NCBI RefSeq assembly: GCF_000621165.1
Contig: NZ_KK211218.1
Span: 489,196-553,195 of the forward strand
Source of the DNA: Enterovibrio calviensis DSM 14347
GTDB lineage: Bacteria; Pseudomonadota; Gammaproteobacteria; Enterobacterales; Vibrionaceae
Length of the DNA stretch: 64,000 nucleotides
Reading direction: 5' to 3'
Under the pieces are notes generated by a model, which saw only the letters and a program-made list of their open reading frames with translations, did no database searches and was not told where the DNA came from. Each line of letters begins with the position of its first letter. Position 1 is the stretch's first letter. The translations under genes and the position numbers were made by a program. This document shows positions 16,307 through 26,364 of this stretch, one piece after another.

Positions 16307-18082
16307 ATGTATACCCTTCGCCCTTACCAATCTGACACAGTAAAAGCGGTTGTTCATTACTTCCGTCAAAACTCCACGCCTGCCGTTGCAGTACTGCCAA
16401 CCGGCGCAGGGAAAAGCTTAGTGATCGCCGAACTTGCCAAATTAGCTCGCGGTCGCGTCTTGGTGCTTGCTCATGTCAAAGAATTGGTCGAACAGAACCA
16501 TGAAAAATACGAAGGCTATGGGCTAAAAGGCGGGATTTATTCAGCGGGTTTAGGCCGTAAAGAAAGTGCCGATAAGGTGGTGTTTGCGTCGGTTCAGTCC
16601 ATGGTTCGCAACCTCGATGAATTCAAAGACCAGTTCTCGCTGCTCGTTATTGATGAGTGCCACCGCGTGCCGGATAACGAAGACAGCAGCTACCGCAAAG
16701 TCATTTCCCATCTCCAACAGGTTAATCCCGGCATTAAAGTGCTTGGTCTAACAGCGACGCCATATCGATTGGGCATGGGCTGGATTTACCAATTTCATAC
16801 CGCCGGACGTGTGCGCAGCGAAAAACCTCGCTTCTTTCGAGACTGTATTTTCGAATTACCTATTCGCTTCTTACTTGATGAAGGGTTTCTCACCGAAGCC
16901 AGAGTCTTAGATGCGCCGGTATTGAGTTACGACTTCTCTTCTTTGAAAGCCTCTCCAACAGGGTTTTATAAAGAAGCCGATCTCGACCGTGTCATTGAGA
17001 ATGCGCCACGTGCGACCCCTCAAATTGTTGATCAGGTCATGCAATACGCGAAAGATCGCCATGGTGTGATGGTGTTCGCGGCCACAGTTAGACACGCACA
17101 AGAAATCGTCACGCTGCTGCCGCCTGAAGAATCCGCATTGGTGATCGGCGACACGCCACTGGACGAACGTGACGACATCATTCAACGCTTTAAGAAGCGA
17201 GAAATTAAATATCTGGTCAATGTCTCGGTGCTCACCACAGGGTTTGATGCGCCACATGTTGACCTTATTGCCATACTTCGCCCAACGGAATCTGTCAGTC
17301 TATATCAACAGATTGCGGGCCGAGGTTTACGCCTTTCCCCAGGGAAGAAGGATTGCCTGATTTTAGATTACGCAGGCAATGTGTATGACCTTTACCAGCC
17401 TGAAATTGGCGACCCCAAACCGGATAGTGACAGTGAGATCGTGACGGTTCCCTGCCCTGCATGCGGGTTCAACAACAATTTCTGGGGTAAGCTTGATAAC
17501 AATGGCTATTTGATTGAGCACTACGGGCGCCGTTGTCAGGGGTATTTTGAAGACGACGAAGGCGAACGAGAAATCTGCGGGTATCGCTTTCGTGCCAAAT
17601 ATTGCGGTGAATGTGGCGCAGACAATGACATCGCCGCTCGCCGCTGCCATCAATGCGATCATATTCTTGTCGATCCGGACAAAAAACTGCGTGATGCCTT
17701 GAAGCTCAAAGACGCGATGATCATGGCCTGTGCCGACATGCGCCTTGTGGCGGGAAGAAACAAGTTCGATAAGCCTCAGCTAAAAGTCACTTACATTGGA
17801 CATGACGGTGCTGAAATTCATGAAGTCTGGCCGCTTTCAACAAAACGGCAAAAAGAAGAGTTTCTGGCGAAGTTTATTAATCCGCACTTGGTTGACCGTC
17901 ATCGCCCGTTTACTGATACCGCGCCGTCAAAGATCGTTAAAGCGGAGCACCGGCTGCGTTTGCCAGACTTCGTCGTAGCACGTAAAAATGGCCGTTTCTG
18001 GGCGATACGCGATAAAATATTCGACCTCGATCAGTTTGCGTCGCAACAGCAAGTGACCGAGATGATTAACAACGCCGCCTAG
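16307..18082 (+). CDS. radD: DNA repair helicase-like ATPase RadD (YejH)
   Basis: A 591-residue superfamily 2 ATPase. Motif I is L-P-T-G-A-G-K-S, motif II V-I-D-E-C-H-R-V-P-D, motif III G-L-T-A-T-P-Y-R, and motif VI Q-I-A-G-R-G-L-R. The C-terminal third has several CxxC pairs (C-P-A-C-G, Y-C-G-E-C-G, R-C-H-Q-C-D) forming zinc-binding sites, as in RadD. In E. coli it stimulates RecA-mediated strand exchange and protects against double-strand breaks. The start M-Y-T-L-R-P-Y-Q aligns with the E. coli N-terminus, so the lack of a Shine-Dalgarno sequence is real. rplY follows, also as in many relatives. Confidence 0.93.
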   Translation: MYTLRPYQSDTVKAVVHYFRQNSTPAVAVLPTGAGKSLVIAELAKLARGRVLVLAHVKELVEQNHEKYEGYGLKGGIYSAGLGRKESADKVVFASVQSMVRNLDEFKDQFSLLVIDECHRVPDNEDSSYRKVISHLQQVNPGIKVLGLTATPYRLGMGWIYQFHTAGRVRSEKPRFFRDCIFELPIRFLLDEGFLTEARVLDAPVLSYDFSSLKASPTGFYKEADLDRVIENAPRATPQIVDQVMQYAKDRHGVMVFAATVRHAQEIVTLLPPEESALVIGDTPLDERDDIIQRFKKREIKYLVNVSVLTTGFDAPHVDLIAILRPTESVSLYQQIAGRGLRLSPGKKDCLILDYAGNVYDLYQPEIGDPKPDSDSEIVTVPCPACGFNNNFWGKLDNNGYLIEHYGRRCQGYFEDDEGEREICGYRFRAKYCGECGADNDIAARRCHQCDHILVDPDKKLRDALKLKDAMIMACADMRLVAGRNKFDKPQLKVTYIGHDGAEIHEVWPLSTKRQKEEFLAKFINPHLVDRHRPFTDTAPSKIVKAEHRLRLPDFVVARKNGRFWAIRDKIFDLDQFASQQQVTEMINNAA

Positions 18083-18242
18083 CTTTGCCACAGTCACGGA
18101 TCGCGCTCGAGTCGTTAAGTCAAAATCAGCATGATGATTACACGACGCACAGCGAATAAAGCGCAATAGCACGCATAACGCTCAGTTATTGCTCACAGGG
18201 ACAATTATCGGCGTCAGAACGGGCAGAAGCCCCCGATAACAC

Positions 18243-18271
18243 TTGTTAATCACGAATGTGGGTGGTAGTAT
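18243..18271 (+). promoter_or_regulatory. Sigma-70 promoter of rplY
   Basis: TTGTTA (18243-18248), a 17-base spacer and TAGTAT (18266-18271). Transcription starting near 18278 gives a leader of about 75 bases before the L25 start codon. Confidence 0.7.
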
Positions 18272-18289
18272 CCGCGCTCGATTTACTTG

Positions 18290-18317
18290 GTATCTAGATT
18301 GGTCGCAACCTGGATAC
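18290..18317 (+). promoter_or_regulatory. Hairpin in the rplY leader
   Basis: Arms gtatc/gatac and an inner ggt/acc stem are separated by an asymmetric internal loop (tagatt opposite tg). L25 is known to bind loop E of 5S rRNA and to autoregulate in E. coli, so a leader hairpin could be its target; that this hairpin is such a mimic is inference. Confidence 0.35.
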
Positions 18318-18353
18318 TTATTTTCAACTCTCTATTTTAAAGAGTATTTTATT

Positions 18354-18632
18354 ATGAAATTCGAAGCAGTAGTACGTACTGAGCAGGGTAAGGGTGCGAG
18401 CCGCCGCCTGCGTCTAGCTGACCAATTCCCAGCTGTAGTTTACGGTGGCGAAGCCGCTCCAGTTGCAATCTCTCTAGAGCACTCTAAAGTGATTACTCAA
18501 ATGGACAAGCCTGAATTCTACGAAGCGATTACTCTAGTAATCGACGGTCAAGAAGTTAGCGTTAAGCCACAAGACATCCAACGTCACCCGTTCAAGCCAA
18601 AAGTTATGCACATGGATTTCATCCGCGTATAA
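18354..18632 (+). CDS. rplY: 50S ribosomal protein L25
   Basis: A 92-residue protein of the short, single-domain L25 type found in gammaproteobacteria, beginning [20 protein letters not shown] and ending [16 protein letters not shown]. The ATG at 18354 is preceded by AAAGAG. It binds 5S rRNA in the large subunit. It has its own promoter, and the codon use is strongly biased as expected for a highly expressed gene. Confidence 0.97.
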   Translation: MKFEAVVRTEQGKGASRRLRLADQFPAVVYGGEAAPVAISLEHSKVITQMDKPEFYEAITLVIDGQEVSVKPQDIQRHPFKPKVMHMDFIRV

Positions 18633-18682
18633 TTGCTTTGTAGCTTGAAGGCTCTTCACTCTTTTAAGATGTGAATGAGACG

Positions 18683-18714
18683 AAAAAAAGCGCCGATAAG
18701 TCGGCGCTTTTTTT
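18683..18714 (+). terminator. Rho-independent terminator of rplY
   Basis: gcgccga-taag-tcggcgc (18690-18707) followed by seven T; A-run on the other side allows bidirectional use with the DUF1289 gene that ends at 18782. Confidence 0.92.
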
Positions 18715-18781
18715 GTGTCTGTTTTTTGGGTGATGCCTTGCAACGCTTTGCGATGTCGAGGTCCTAGGCACGATTCAGTGA

Positions 18782-19063
18782 TTAATCTATACCACCAACA
18801 GCATCTTCATCCATAAACAGCGATTGTTGCGGGCTGATTTCCTCTGGAACCTTTGCAGCGTCTATCGCCAGCTTGGCTTTTAAAATACGTTGATATCGCT
18901 GCTTACAAAGGCGCACCACATTTCGGCGCTGCTCACTGCTAAAGTCATTCCACTGAAAACGCTCATCCCTGCTGCGCAAGCAACCTTTGCAATACCCTTT
19001 GTTGTTGGCCTGACAAACACCAATACAGGGGCTGGGGACGGTAAAGAAATCAAGTTGCTCCAA
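18782..19063 (-). CDS. DUF1289 family protein
   Basis: A 93-residue protein with the four-cysteine DUF1289 motif: S-P-C-I-G-V-C-Q-A-N-N-K-G-Y-C-K-G-C-L-R, followed by E-R-F-Q-W. The family is a small, probably metal-binding protein (fused to or near oxidoreductases in some genomes) with no proven function. It lies downstream of polB in the same direction, 125 bases away. Confidence 0.88.
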   Translation of the reverse strand: MEQLDFFTVPSPCIGVCQANNKGYCKGCLRSRDERFQWNDFSSEQRRNVVRLCKQRYQRILKAKLAIDAAKVPEEISPQQSLFMDEDAVGGID

Positions 19064-19188
19064 TCTCGCTCCTCATGATGTTGATGTCTTCTGTATCCAT
19101 TCAAGCGACTTTCACCAAGAAATGCAAATCCGATAAGACATTGAATGCACAAAGTGATGACGCTCTAGCACGTATCCTTAAGAGATGG

Positions 19189-21552
19189 CTAGAAAAGCCC
19201 CAGTTGAGGCATCGACAGCGCATCAAAGCTTTTGCCGATGAAGGGCAAGATTCCATCCGCAATTGGTTTGAGCTGCTTATCAACATAGTGTTGATAGTCA
19301 TAGTTGCTGTCCAAGGCTTCGAGCGGTTCAGGCCCGTTAAGCGTGATCACATATTCAATCCAACCACCGTGTTGGTATTGCTTCGCCCTACCCAACTTCT
19401 CATTTACGGCATCGGCTTTACGCGCCGCTCTGACATGCGGGGGAACATTCTTCTCATAATCCGATAACTTACGACGAAGGCGTTTTCTGTAAATCAACTT
19501 ATCATTATTGTGACCGCGTAACGTATCTTCCACCGTTTGACGGACATAATCTTCAATATCCTCGCCATCGAAAACACGTTGATACAAGGTCTGCTGAAAC
19601 TCCTGGGCAAGTGGCGTCCAATCGGTTCTCACCGTTTCTAGCCCTTTATATACGATGTGGCGCTCGCCATTTTTATCGACCAGACCGGCATAGCGCTTCT
19701 TGCTTCCCGTGTCCTGACCCCGAATGGTTGGCATCAAGAATTTTTGATAATGGGTTTCGTACTCAATTTCGAGTGAAGACGGGATCTGGTATTCATCATT
19801 TAAGTGTTTATCCCACCATTGATTAATGTGCTCCACCAGCGCCTGCCCGACTTCATCGGCCTCTTCATTGCTGAACTCTCGCCCCAAAGACACAAAGGTT
19901 GAGTCTGTGTCTCCGTAGATCACTTCATAGCCTTGGTTTTCAATCAGCTCACGCGTTAGCTTCATGATTTCATGGCCTCGCATGGTGATTGAGGAAGCCA
20001 AGCGGTGATCGAAGAAGCGGCAACCCGACGAGCCCAGCACGCCGTAGAACGAGTTCATGATGATCTTAATCGCCTGTGAGAACGCCTTTTCACCCTGTTG
20101 TTTCGCCTCGTCACGGGCTTTCCAGAGATTTTCAATCATCGCAGGAAGGAAGTGCTTCTCACGGTGGAATATGCCGCCTCGAAATCCGGGGACTGTCATA
20201 CTGTCATCTTCGGACTTCAAGCCTTCGATCAAACCTAATGGGTCAATCAAAAACGTTCGGATAATCGAGGGGTACAGGGATTTGAAATCGAGCACCAGTA
20301 CCGAGCCATACAAACCCGGTTTACTGTCCATCACATAGCCGCCAGGGCTCGCTATCCAATTCTCACTGGTCAGTGTTGGGGCGACATAACCTGCTCGATG
20401 CAGGCGTGGCATATAGAGGTTGGTAAATGCCGCCACTGAACCACCGATACGATCAAGCTCAATACCCGTTAAACGACTGCGCTGAATGAGAAACTCCATC
20501 AAATGGGTTTCTGAAAATATACGGTTTACCAACACACAGTCTTGCAGGTTGTATTTGGCCAGCGCGGGCTTGTCATCGCGAAACATGCGGTTGATTGAAT
20601 CCATGCGATCATAGGGGTTATCTATCGCTTTTCCTTCGCCAAACATGGTTCTGGATACGGATTCCAACGACCATGAGCGGAAACTGTAGGTCGCGGTTTT
20701 CAAGGCATCAATGCCGTCAATCACGACTCTTCCCGGCAAGGTAATAAAACCCTGGCGGCTGTTATTTGAATCACGCCAATGCGCTTTTTCTGTGCCTCGC
20801 CCCAATCGCAATTCAATGTTGTTGAACGCCGCGCGTTTCATGAGCAGACGGAAATCAAAATCCACCACGCTCCAGCCGACCACCACATCGGGATCAAAGC
20901 GAGCAAACCACGCATTGAGTGCTTTCAACAACGCAAGTTCGTTTTCGACCCAATCAATCCAAGGCATTTCGTCGGCGTTATCGGGTGTAGCACCTACCAT
21001 GATGACTCGACTATCCATTTCACTGTCAAACCCAATGGAATACAGCACGCCTTTCTCAGAACATTCAATGTCCAACGACACACGAGAAAGCGATGTGGAA
21101 TACTCTGACGCTTTGGTTTTGACGTGTCGATACTCAACGAAGCCATTGCGCTGTTTTGCGGTGCCTGAAAAGGTCAATCCGCCGCAAATAAAACGCTCCA
21201 TGAGATAGCGGTCTGGCAGCCGAACATCTGATTCAAAGGGATCGAAGCCTTCCGCTTGCAATACACGAGCCGCACGCGTTGCTGCGCTGATCGTGTTGAA
21301 GTAGACACCGGAAATCGGACGATGGGAAAAATCAGAAAGGCCAAGCGCTTTGCATTGAAAAGAAAGACCAGAGGATGACAAAGACTGTTGCACGGCGTCA
21401 GCATCTTCGCTTGCCACAAAGAATACGGGTTTCTCGCCAGTGATGACGAGCTTTGCAGGGCCTGTCGCCGTCTGCACCCAAAGAACAAGCTCAGTGGTAT
21501 CACCGATGTCGCGACTATGACGACTGATTAGAAATCCTTCTTGGTATTGCAA
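19189..21552 (-). CDS. polB: DNA polymerase II
   Basis: A family B polymerase. The start is taken as TTG 21552 (787 residues; E. coli 783) because TGAGG lies 5 bases upstream and the N-terminus then reads Q-Y-Q-E-G-F-L-I-S-R-H like the E. coli protein; the frame is open 26 codons further but runs into a dispersed repeat. Exonuclease motifs: S-L-D-I-E-C-S (I), G-W-S-V-V-D-F-D (II), Y-N-L-Q-D-C (III). Polymerase motifs: D-F-K-S-L-Y-P-S-I (A), K-I-I-M-N-S-F-Y-G (B), Y-G-D-T-D-S (C). The protein ends Q-L-G-L-F, the beta-clamp binding peptide. No LexA box was found upstream. Confidence 0.96.
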   Translation of the reverse strand: MQYQEGFLISRHSRDIGDTTELVLWVQTATGPAKLVITGEKPVFFVASEDADAVQQSLSSSGLSFQCKALGLSDFSHRPISGVYFNTISAATRAARVLQAEGFDPFESDVRLPDRYLMERFICGGLTFSGTAKQRNGFVEYRHVKTKASEYSTSLSRVSLDIECSEKGVLYSIGFDSEMDSRVIMVGATPDNADEMPWIDWVENELALLKALNAWFARFDPDVVVGWSVVDFDFRLLMKRAAFNNIELRLGRGTEKAHWRDSNNSRQGFITLPGRVVIDGIDALKTATYSFRSWSLESVSRTMFGEGKAIDNPYDRMDSINRMFRDDKPALAKYNLQDCVLVNRIFSETHLMEFLIQRSRLTGIELDRIGGSVAAFTNLYMPRLHRAGYVAPTLTSENWIASPGGYVMDSKPGLYGSVLVLDFKSLYPSIIRTFLIDPLGLIEGLKSEDDSMTVPGFRGGIFHREKHFLPAMIENLWKARDEAKQQGEKAFSQAIKIIMNSFYGVLGSSGCRFFDHRLASSITMRGHEIMKLTRELIENQGYEVIYGDTDSTFVSLGREFSNEEADEVGQALVEHINQWWDKHLNDEYQIPSSLEIEYETHYQKFLMPTIRGQDTGSKKRYAGLVDKNGERHIVYKGLETVRTDWTPLAQEFQQTLYQRVFDGEDIEDYVRQTVEDTLRGHNNDKLIYRKRLRRKLSDYEKNVPPHVRAARKADAVNEKLGRAKQYQHGGWIEYVITLNGPEPLEALDSNYDYQHYVDKQLKPIADGILPFIGKSFDALSMPQLGLF

Positions 21553-21586
21553 AGTAGCCTCAGAGATTAGATTAACCCTCGCAGTA

Positions 21587-21696
21587 TATACCCAAGCAAC
21601 CTGTAGGTCTCCGAGGATAACCGAGCCCAACTCAAATCAATTAGTGGAATACCCAAGTAACCTGAAGATGCAGGATTGAGGTTACTTGGGGCTATA
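21587..21696. repeat. Dispersed palindromic repeats, two adjoining copies
   Basis: A degenerate copy (tatacccaagcaacctgtagg, from 21587) is followed by a compact copy whose arms cccaagtaacct (21652-21663) and aggttacttggg (21679-21690) form a perfect 12-base stem around the gaagatgcaggattg core. Located between polB and the divergent response regulator gene. Confidence 0.8.
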
Positions 21697-21832
21697 TCAA
21701 AGACAAAGCTTGGTGAAGTCTTCAACGTTAGACGCCGCTTAGTGTTTCAGTCTTCTATTTTTAAGTCTTTGTAGGCACAGTAACGATAAATACTGGGCGG
21801 CGAAAAAAGGAATATGACGTAAAGGAGCTTCT

Positions 21833-22576
21833 ATGAGCAGTGTTGCTTCCCACATTGTGATCGTTGATGACGAGCAAGATGTTAGGGCTGTATTAACGGA
21901 CGCATTGCGTCAAATTGGTTACACCGTCACTGCAGTGTCGAACAGTGAAGAAATGCAGGCGACGACCGCTGTAGACCTCGCGGTGATTGATTTGCGCTTA
22001 CACAATGAAGATGGTCTGCAAGTGGCGCGACAGCTTCGGGCACGTAGCGATATACCCATCATGATGTTAACCGGTAAAGGCGACGAAACAGACCGTATTA
22101 TTGGCCTCGAAGTCGCCGCAGATGACTACATGATGAAGCCATTCAACCTGCGTGAGTTTACGGCACGCGTCAACGCACTGCTGCGAAGAAGCCAAAACAC
22201 AGCGCTGCAGCGTTTGCCACTTGAAAGCGATGAAACCGTCTATCAATTCGATGATTGGACGCTGTTTCTGTCTCGCCGTCAGCTACAACATGCCGATGGA
22301 CATGAACCGGATCTCACTTACGGCGAATTCTCCCTGCTAGAAGCGTTTATCTCCTCCCCGCAACGCGTTTTGACTCGAGAGCACCTGATGGCGCGAACAC
22401 ATGGCTACGATTCAGATTCGATGGATCGCACTATCGACGTACTTGTGGTTCGTCTTCGTCGAAAAATAGAAGCCAACCCAAGGATCCCGCGTCTCATTAA
22501 GACCGAACGCGGTATCGGCTATTGTTTCGATTCGCCCGTCACGAAACGGATTCAACGAGCGAACAACGCCAGTTAA
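21833..22576 (+). CDS. OmpR-family response regulator
   Basis: A 247-residue regulator: receiver domain with D-D-E-Q near residue 14, phospho-acceptor Asp in A-V-I-D-L-R-L, Thr in M-L-T-G-K, Lys in M-M-K-P-F, then an OmpR/PhoB winged helix (Y-G-E-F-S-L-L-E-A-F, D-S-M-D-R-T-I-D-V-L-V-V-R-L-R-R-K-I). Resembles the TorR branch. AAGGAG precedes the ATG by 5 bases. Its stop overlaps the ATG of the sensor kinase by one base, so the two are translationally coupled. Likely controls the adjacent sugar transporter genes. Confidence 0.9.
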   Translation: MSSVASHIVIVDDEQDVRAVLTDALRQIGYTVTAVSNSEEMQATTAVDLAVIDLRLHNEDGLQVARQLRARSDIPIMMLTGKGDETDRIIGLEVAADDYMMKPFNLREFTARVNALLRRSQNTALQRLPLESDETVYQFDDWTLFLSRRQLQHADGHEPDLTYGEFSLLEAFISSPQRVLTREHLMARTHGYDSDSMDRTIDVLVVRLRRKIEANPRIPRLIKTERGIGYCFDSPVTKRIQRANNAS

Positions 22577-25134
22577 TGCGCACGAAAAGTATTCGACCCC
22601 ACTTAATGCTGACGCTATCGGCGCTGTTATTGCTAACGACGCTGATGGCAGGTTTCTCGTTGTTCACGCTTTGGCAAAACCAATATCTTTTAGATCGAAT
22701 CACTCAAACCACGCTGGTTGATACCCAAACCGCATTGAACCTCTCTGAAGGTGTGGCACAAATCGCCGCTTTGGCTCCGTATACCGCGGCTTCCGCAAGG
22801 CCTCATCAAATCCAGAATGAGAAAAAACAGCTCCAAGCCAAAGCCGACGGACTGAGCCAAGAAGCCCTAAGCCTAACCACTCCCAATTACGCCAATGAAT
22901 TAAGCCAACGACTTCACGAGGTCGAAGTAACGCTCGACAAACTGATGTCCAACGTCGAGCGCGAGTTGTTTATTCGAGAAGATCTCATGGCGCAGCAGTT
23001 CTCATTAGACACACTGAGTGATTACACCTTCGGCAAACCGTTTATTGCGGCCTTTAGGCAAGACCCTACCCGTATCTCTCAAGGTTGGATTCAGCAAGTG
23101 ACACGGTCACTTGAGCATGCGCACGCCGTCTCTCCGCTGCCCATGCACACCATCATGCCGGTACTGGCTTCTCTCACGCGAAGTAATACGCACATCAAAT
23201 CCCTTCGCGCGGAGAATGCATTTCTGCTGGCGTCGATTCGCGCTCAATCAGACCGCATGACAGACCATGTTCGTGACATCGTCGCCGACCACCAGCTAAA
23301 GGTGAGTGAACAGCAGAGGCTTGCTAAGTCCGCCATCAACCAAGTGATGTTGGTGATGGTGCTTATTCTGCTTTCACTGGTCATTGGGGTGTTCTATCTG
23401 TATCGCTTTAATGATCGCATGGCAAAAGATCTGGTTAGCGTCACTGACGAAATGCTCAACCTCATGCACGGCGATACCAACCAAACCCCAATTGAACTTG
23501 CTCGCCAAGATGAGATCGGAAAACTAGCAACGGCCTTTTCAGCCTTTCAGAAAAATGCCGTAGAAAAGGCTCGTATCACACAAGACCTCTTCAACCAAAA
23601 TGTGCTTCTCGAAACGATCTTCCATGAAATGCAAGATGGCCTCAGCGCATTTGATGGCAACAACCGTTTGTTAGCGCGGAACAACAAGTATGCATCTCTG
23701 CTGGGTCTTGAACACAGCCAACTAGTATTGGGGATGTCTATTGAAGACATCCAACAACAGCTTTCTCCTCGGCTCCGTGCGCTAACAGAAAATACGCTAC
23801 AGGACGACGCTTACACCCGTTTGAGACATAAAGAGCCGCTTCTTTTTGAGCGACAGTTTAAAGATGGGCGAATTATCGAGTATCGAAGTCAGCCTATCCC
23901 TTCTGGGGGCTTTATTACCCTTTATCGAGATTTAACAGAAATACGTCAATTTGACCTCGCGCTTAAACAAGCGCAGAAAATGGAAACACTCGGACAACTG
24001 ACAGGTGGCATCGCTCATGACTTCAACAACCTGCTATCTGCGTTAAATGGAAACCTCGAATTGCTTGATATGTCGAACGCCCTCGATGACACCAGCCGAC
24101 ACTATTTGACACGGGCTTTATCGGTAGCGGAGAAAGGCAGTCAACTGATTGAACGACTGCTAGCCTTCAGCCGCACACAGCCATTAAACCCAGAGACCGT
24201 CAACGTCGAGCAAACCATCGAGGAACTGTCAGACTTGATGGAATACTCGTTAGATTTCACGCAATGCTTGACCATAAACCACGGCCAACTTGGGCTGGAC
24301 ATTTTTGTCGACAAGAGTGGGCTCGAAAATGCGCTGATGAACTTGCTTCTCAACGCCAACGCCGCTATGCCCCAAGGCGGCACAGTCACCCTGACAACGC
24401 GAGAGTGTTGCCTATTAACACAACGACAATCCGCCGTGATCATCGAGATTGAAGACACGGGCAACGGTATTCACCCCGACATTATCAACAAAGTGATGGA
24501 GCCCTTTTTCTCGACCAAAGAAAAAGGCAAAGGCAGTGGTTTGGGCTTGAGTATGGTCTATGGCTTCGTTGAGCAATCTTCGGGAGACATACTGATCGAA
24601 TCCCAGTTGGGAAAAGGCACAACTATTAGCATCCTTCTTCCCGTCTATGATGCTAAATTCACAACCGTGGCTCCTAATGAGGCTCCTAATGAGGCTCTCA
24701 ATGAGGCTTCTGATAAGACTTCAAATGACGTATTGATTCACTCAGTTGAAGAGCCACTAGATCTTACAGAGGTATCTATTCTTGTTGTCGATGACGACAC
24801 CGACGTTTCACAGCCGATTGCCAAAATTTTGGAAGCGCACGGCGCGACCGTTGTGTTGGCAAAATCAGCCAATGAGGCACTGACACTCAGTGAAACCATC
24901 AAACATGACTGCGTGATCAGTGACATCAACTTGGGTGACAAAGAAACCGGTATTTGGTTGAAGAATACTCTGCAACACCACCAGCCCGCTTTACCCGTTA
25001 TTTTGATGTCAGGATTACCCCGCGCACAACTTATCGAACAGTTTGGTTATGATACAAACTGGGAGCTGATCACAAAACCCGTCACGCGCCATGCCCTCTT
25101 CTCTGCTCTGAATCGTGAGATATCAACGCATTAA
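22576..25134 (+). CDS. Hybrid sensor histidine kinase (TorS-like)
   Basis: An 852-residue inner-membrane kinase. TM1 at about residues 10-32, a helical periplasmic domain of about 220 residues, TM2 at about 255-275, HAMP, a PAS-like region (about 355-460), HisKA with the H-box G-G-I-A-H-D-F-N-N-L-L, HATPase with N-box N-L-L-L-N-A-N-A-A-M and G-box G-S-G-L-G-L-S-M, and a C-terminal receiver (I-L-V-V-D-D-D, D-C-V-I-S-D-I-N). No HPt domain is seen, unlike TorS. The helical sensor domain suits docking of a periplasmic binding protein, and two such proteins are encoded downstream. A degenerate four-residue repeat (A-P-N-E) forms the linker to the receiver. Confidence 0.9.
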   Translation: MRTKSIRPHLMLTLSALLLLTTLMAGFSLFTLWQNQYLLDRITQTTLVDTQTALNLSEGVAQIAALAPYTAASARPHQIQNEKKQLQAKADGLSQEALSLTTPNYANELSQRLHEVEVTLDKLMSNVERELFIREDLMAQQFSLDTLSDYTFGKPFIAAFRQDPTRISQGWIQQVTRSLEHAHAVSPLPMHTIMPVLASLTRSNTHIKSLRAENAFLLASIRAQSDRMTDHVRDIVADHQLKVSEQQRLAKSAINQVMLVMVLILLSLVIGVFYLYRFNDRMAKDLVSVTDEMLNLMHGDTNQTPIELARQDEIGKLATAFSAFQKNAVEKARITQDLFNQNVLLETIFHEMQDGLSAFDGNNRLLARNNKYASLLGLEHSQLVLGMSIEDIQQQLSPRLRALTENTLQDDAYTRLRHKEPLLFERQFKDGRIIEYRSQPIPSGGFITLYRDLTEIRQFDLALKQAQKMETLGQLTGGIAHDFNNLLSALNGNLELLDMSNALDDTSRHYLTRALSVAEKGSQLIERLLAFSRTQPLNPETVNVEQTIEELSDLMEYSLDFTQCLTINHGQLGLDIFVDKSGLENALMNLLLNANAAMPQGGTVTLTTRECCLLTQRQSAVIIEIEDTGNGIHPDIINKVMEPFFSTKEKGKGSGLGLSMVYGFVEQSSGDILIESQLGKGTTISILLPVYDAKFTTVAPNEAPNEALNEASDKTSNDVLIHSVEEPLDLTEVSILVVDDDTDVSQPIAKILEAHGATVVLAKSANEALTLSETIKHDCVISDINLGDKETGIWLKNTLQHHQPALPVILMSGLPRAQLIEQFGYDTNWELITKPVTRHALFSALNREISTH

Positions 25135-25310
25135 CGCCTTTGTTTCAATTGTGAATGAAATGACTTTCTCATTGAAACCAACCATTCGTTTTCATTTGCC
25201 AATATCTCTACCTAAGCGACCTCATGGACTGTGGTTTTCAACAAAGGGACAAACAACATTTTCCTTTTAGCCCGCCCCAGAGGTGTCTGTCGTTCATAAG
25301 GAGATATGCC

Positions 25311-26333
25311 ATGAAATCACTGATACGCAAAACTGTTCTCGCCGCCATGATTGCCGCCGTCCCGCTGTCACAAGCCGCTGCCGAGGAAGTGCTCGTGGGC
25401 TTGATCACCAAGACAAATACCAACCCCTTCTTCGTCAAAATGAAGGAAGGTGCGCAAGAGAAAGCCGAAGAAATGGGCGCAAAACTCAGTTCGTTCTCTG
25501 GCCGGTTCGATGGCGATACTGATTCGCAAGTTCAAGCGATTGAAAACCTTATTGCTGCAGGTGCAAAAGGCATATTGATCACCCCGAGTGACCCACAAGC
25601 GCTTGCGCCAGCGGTTAAACGTGCCAGAGATGCAGGTGTTATTGTCATCGCTTTAGATACACCTTTCTCTCCCGCCAATGTTGCTGATGCCACCTTTGCC
25701 ACCGATAACTTCAAAGCCGGCCAGTTGATCGGGGAATGGGCGAAAGCCAAAATGGGTGATGAGGCAAAAAATGCCAAAATTGCACTGCTTGATTTGAGCA
25801 CGGCAAACGTCACCGTGGATGTGGCTCGTGACCAAGGTTTCCTCACCGGTTTTGGCATTGATACCAATGACCCAAGCATCAACCGCGACGAAAACGATCC
25901 TCGTATTGTCGGCAATGACGTGACACAAGGCTCTGAAGAAGGTGGTCGCCGCGCGATGGAAAACCTTCTACAGAAAGACCCAGACATCAACCTTGTATAT
26001 ACCATTAATGAACCCGCTGCGGCAGGTGCTTATGAAGCGCTAAAAGCGCTCGGTCGACAAGATAGTGTGTTGATTGTATCGGTGGATGGTGGCTGCCCTG
26101 GCGTCGATAACGTTGAAGATGGCGTGATAGGCGCAACTTCTATGCAGTTCCCGCTTCGTATGGCGTCGTTAGGTGTCGAAGCTGTGGTGGAATACGCAAA
26201 ATCTGGCGTGAAACCCGGCGCAACACCGGGTAAATCCTTCTATGACACGGGTGTTGAATTGATTACTGATGAACCCGTAGCGGGCGTTGCCTCTTCAACG
26301 TCGAAACAGGGTAAGGGCAAGTGCTGGGGCTAA
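25311..26333 (+). CDS. frcB: Periplasmic sugar-binding protein, FrcB-like
   Basis: A 340-residue ABC substrate-binding protein of the ribose/fructose (periplasmic binding protein type 1) fold. Signal peptide to A-A-A-E-E; mature start [15 protein letters not shown]. The ATG at 25311 has AAGGAG 7 bases upstream. Motifs such as V-S-V-D-G-G-C-P-G and the single-ATPase transporter that follows match the FrcBCA fructose (and ribose/mannose) uptake systems of rhizobia. The fructose assignment is by family resemblance, not proven. Confidence 0.82.
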   Translation: MKSLIRKTVLAAMIAAVPLSQAAAEEVLVGLITKTNTNPFFVKMKEGAQEKAEEMGAKLSSFSGRFDGDTDSQVQAIENLIAAGAKGILITPSDPQALAPAVKRARDAGVIVIALDTPFSPANVADATFATDNFKAGQLIGEWAKAKMGDEAKNAKIALLDLSTANVTVDVARDQGFLTGFGIDTNDPSINRDENDPRIVGNDVTQGSEEGGRRAMENLLQKDPDINLVYTINEPAAAGAYEALKALGRQDSVLIVSVDGGCPGVDNVEDGVIGATSMQFPLRMASLGVEAVVEYAKSGVKPGATPGKSFYDTGVELITDEPVAGVASSTSKQGKGKCWG

Positions 26334-26364
26334 GTGCTTTAGCCAATTGCTAGAGCTATCTGCC

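Noticed and set aside
21553-21630. Longer N-terminus of DNA polymerase II
   Set aside because: It would read through a dispersed repeat and does not fit the known N-terminus; TTG 21552 has a proper ribosome site.
21553-21832. SOS box upstream of polB
   Set aside because: polB is SOS-regulated in E. coli, but no CTGT-N8-ACAG match is found here.
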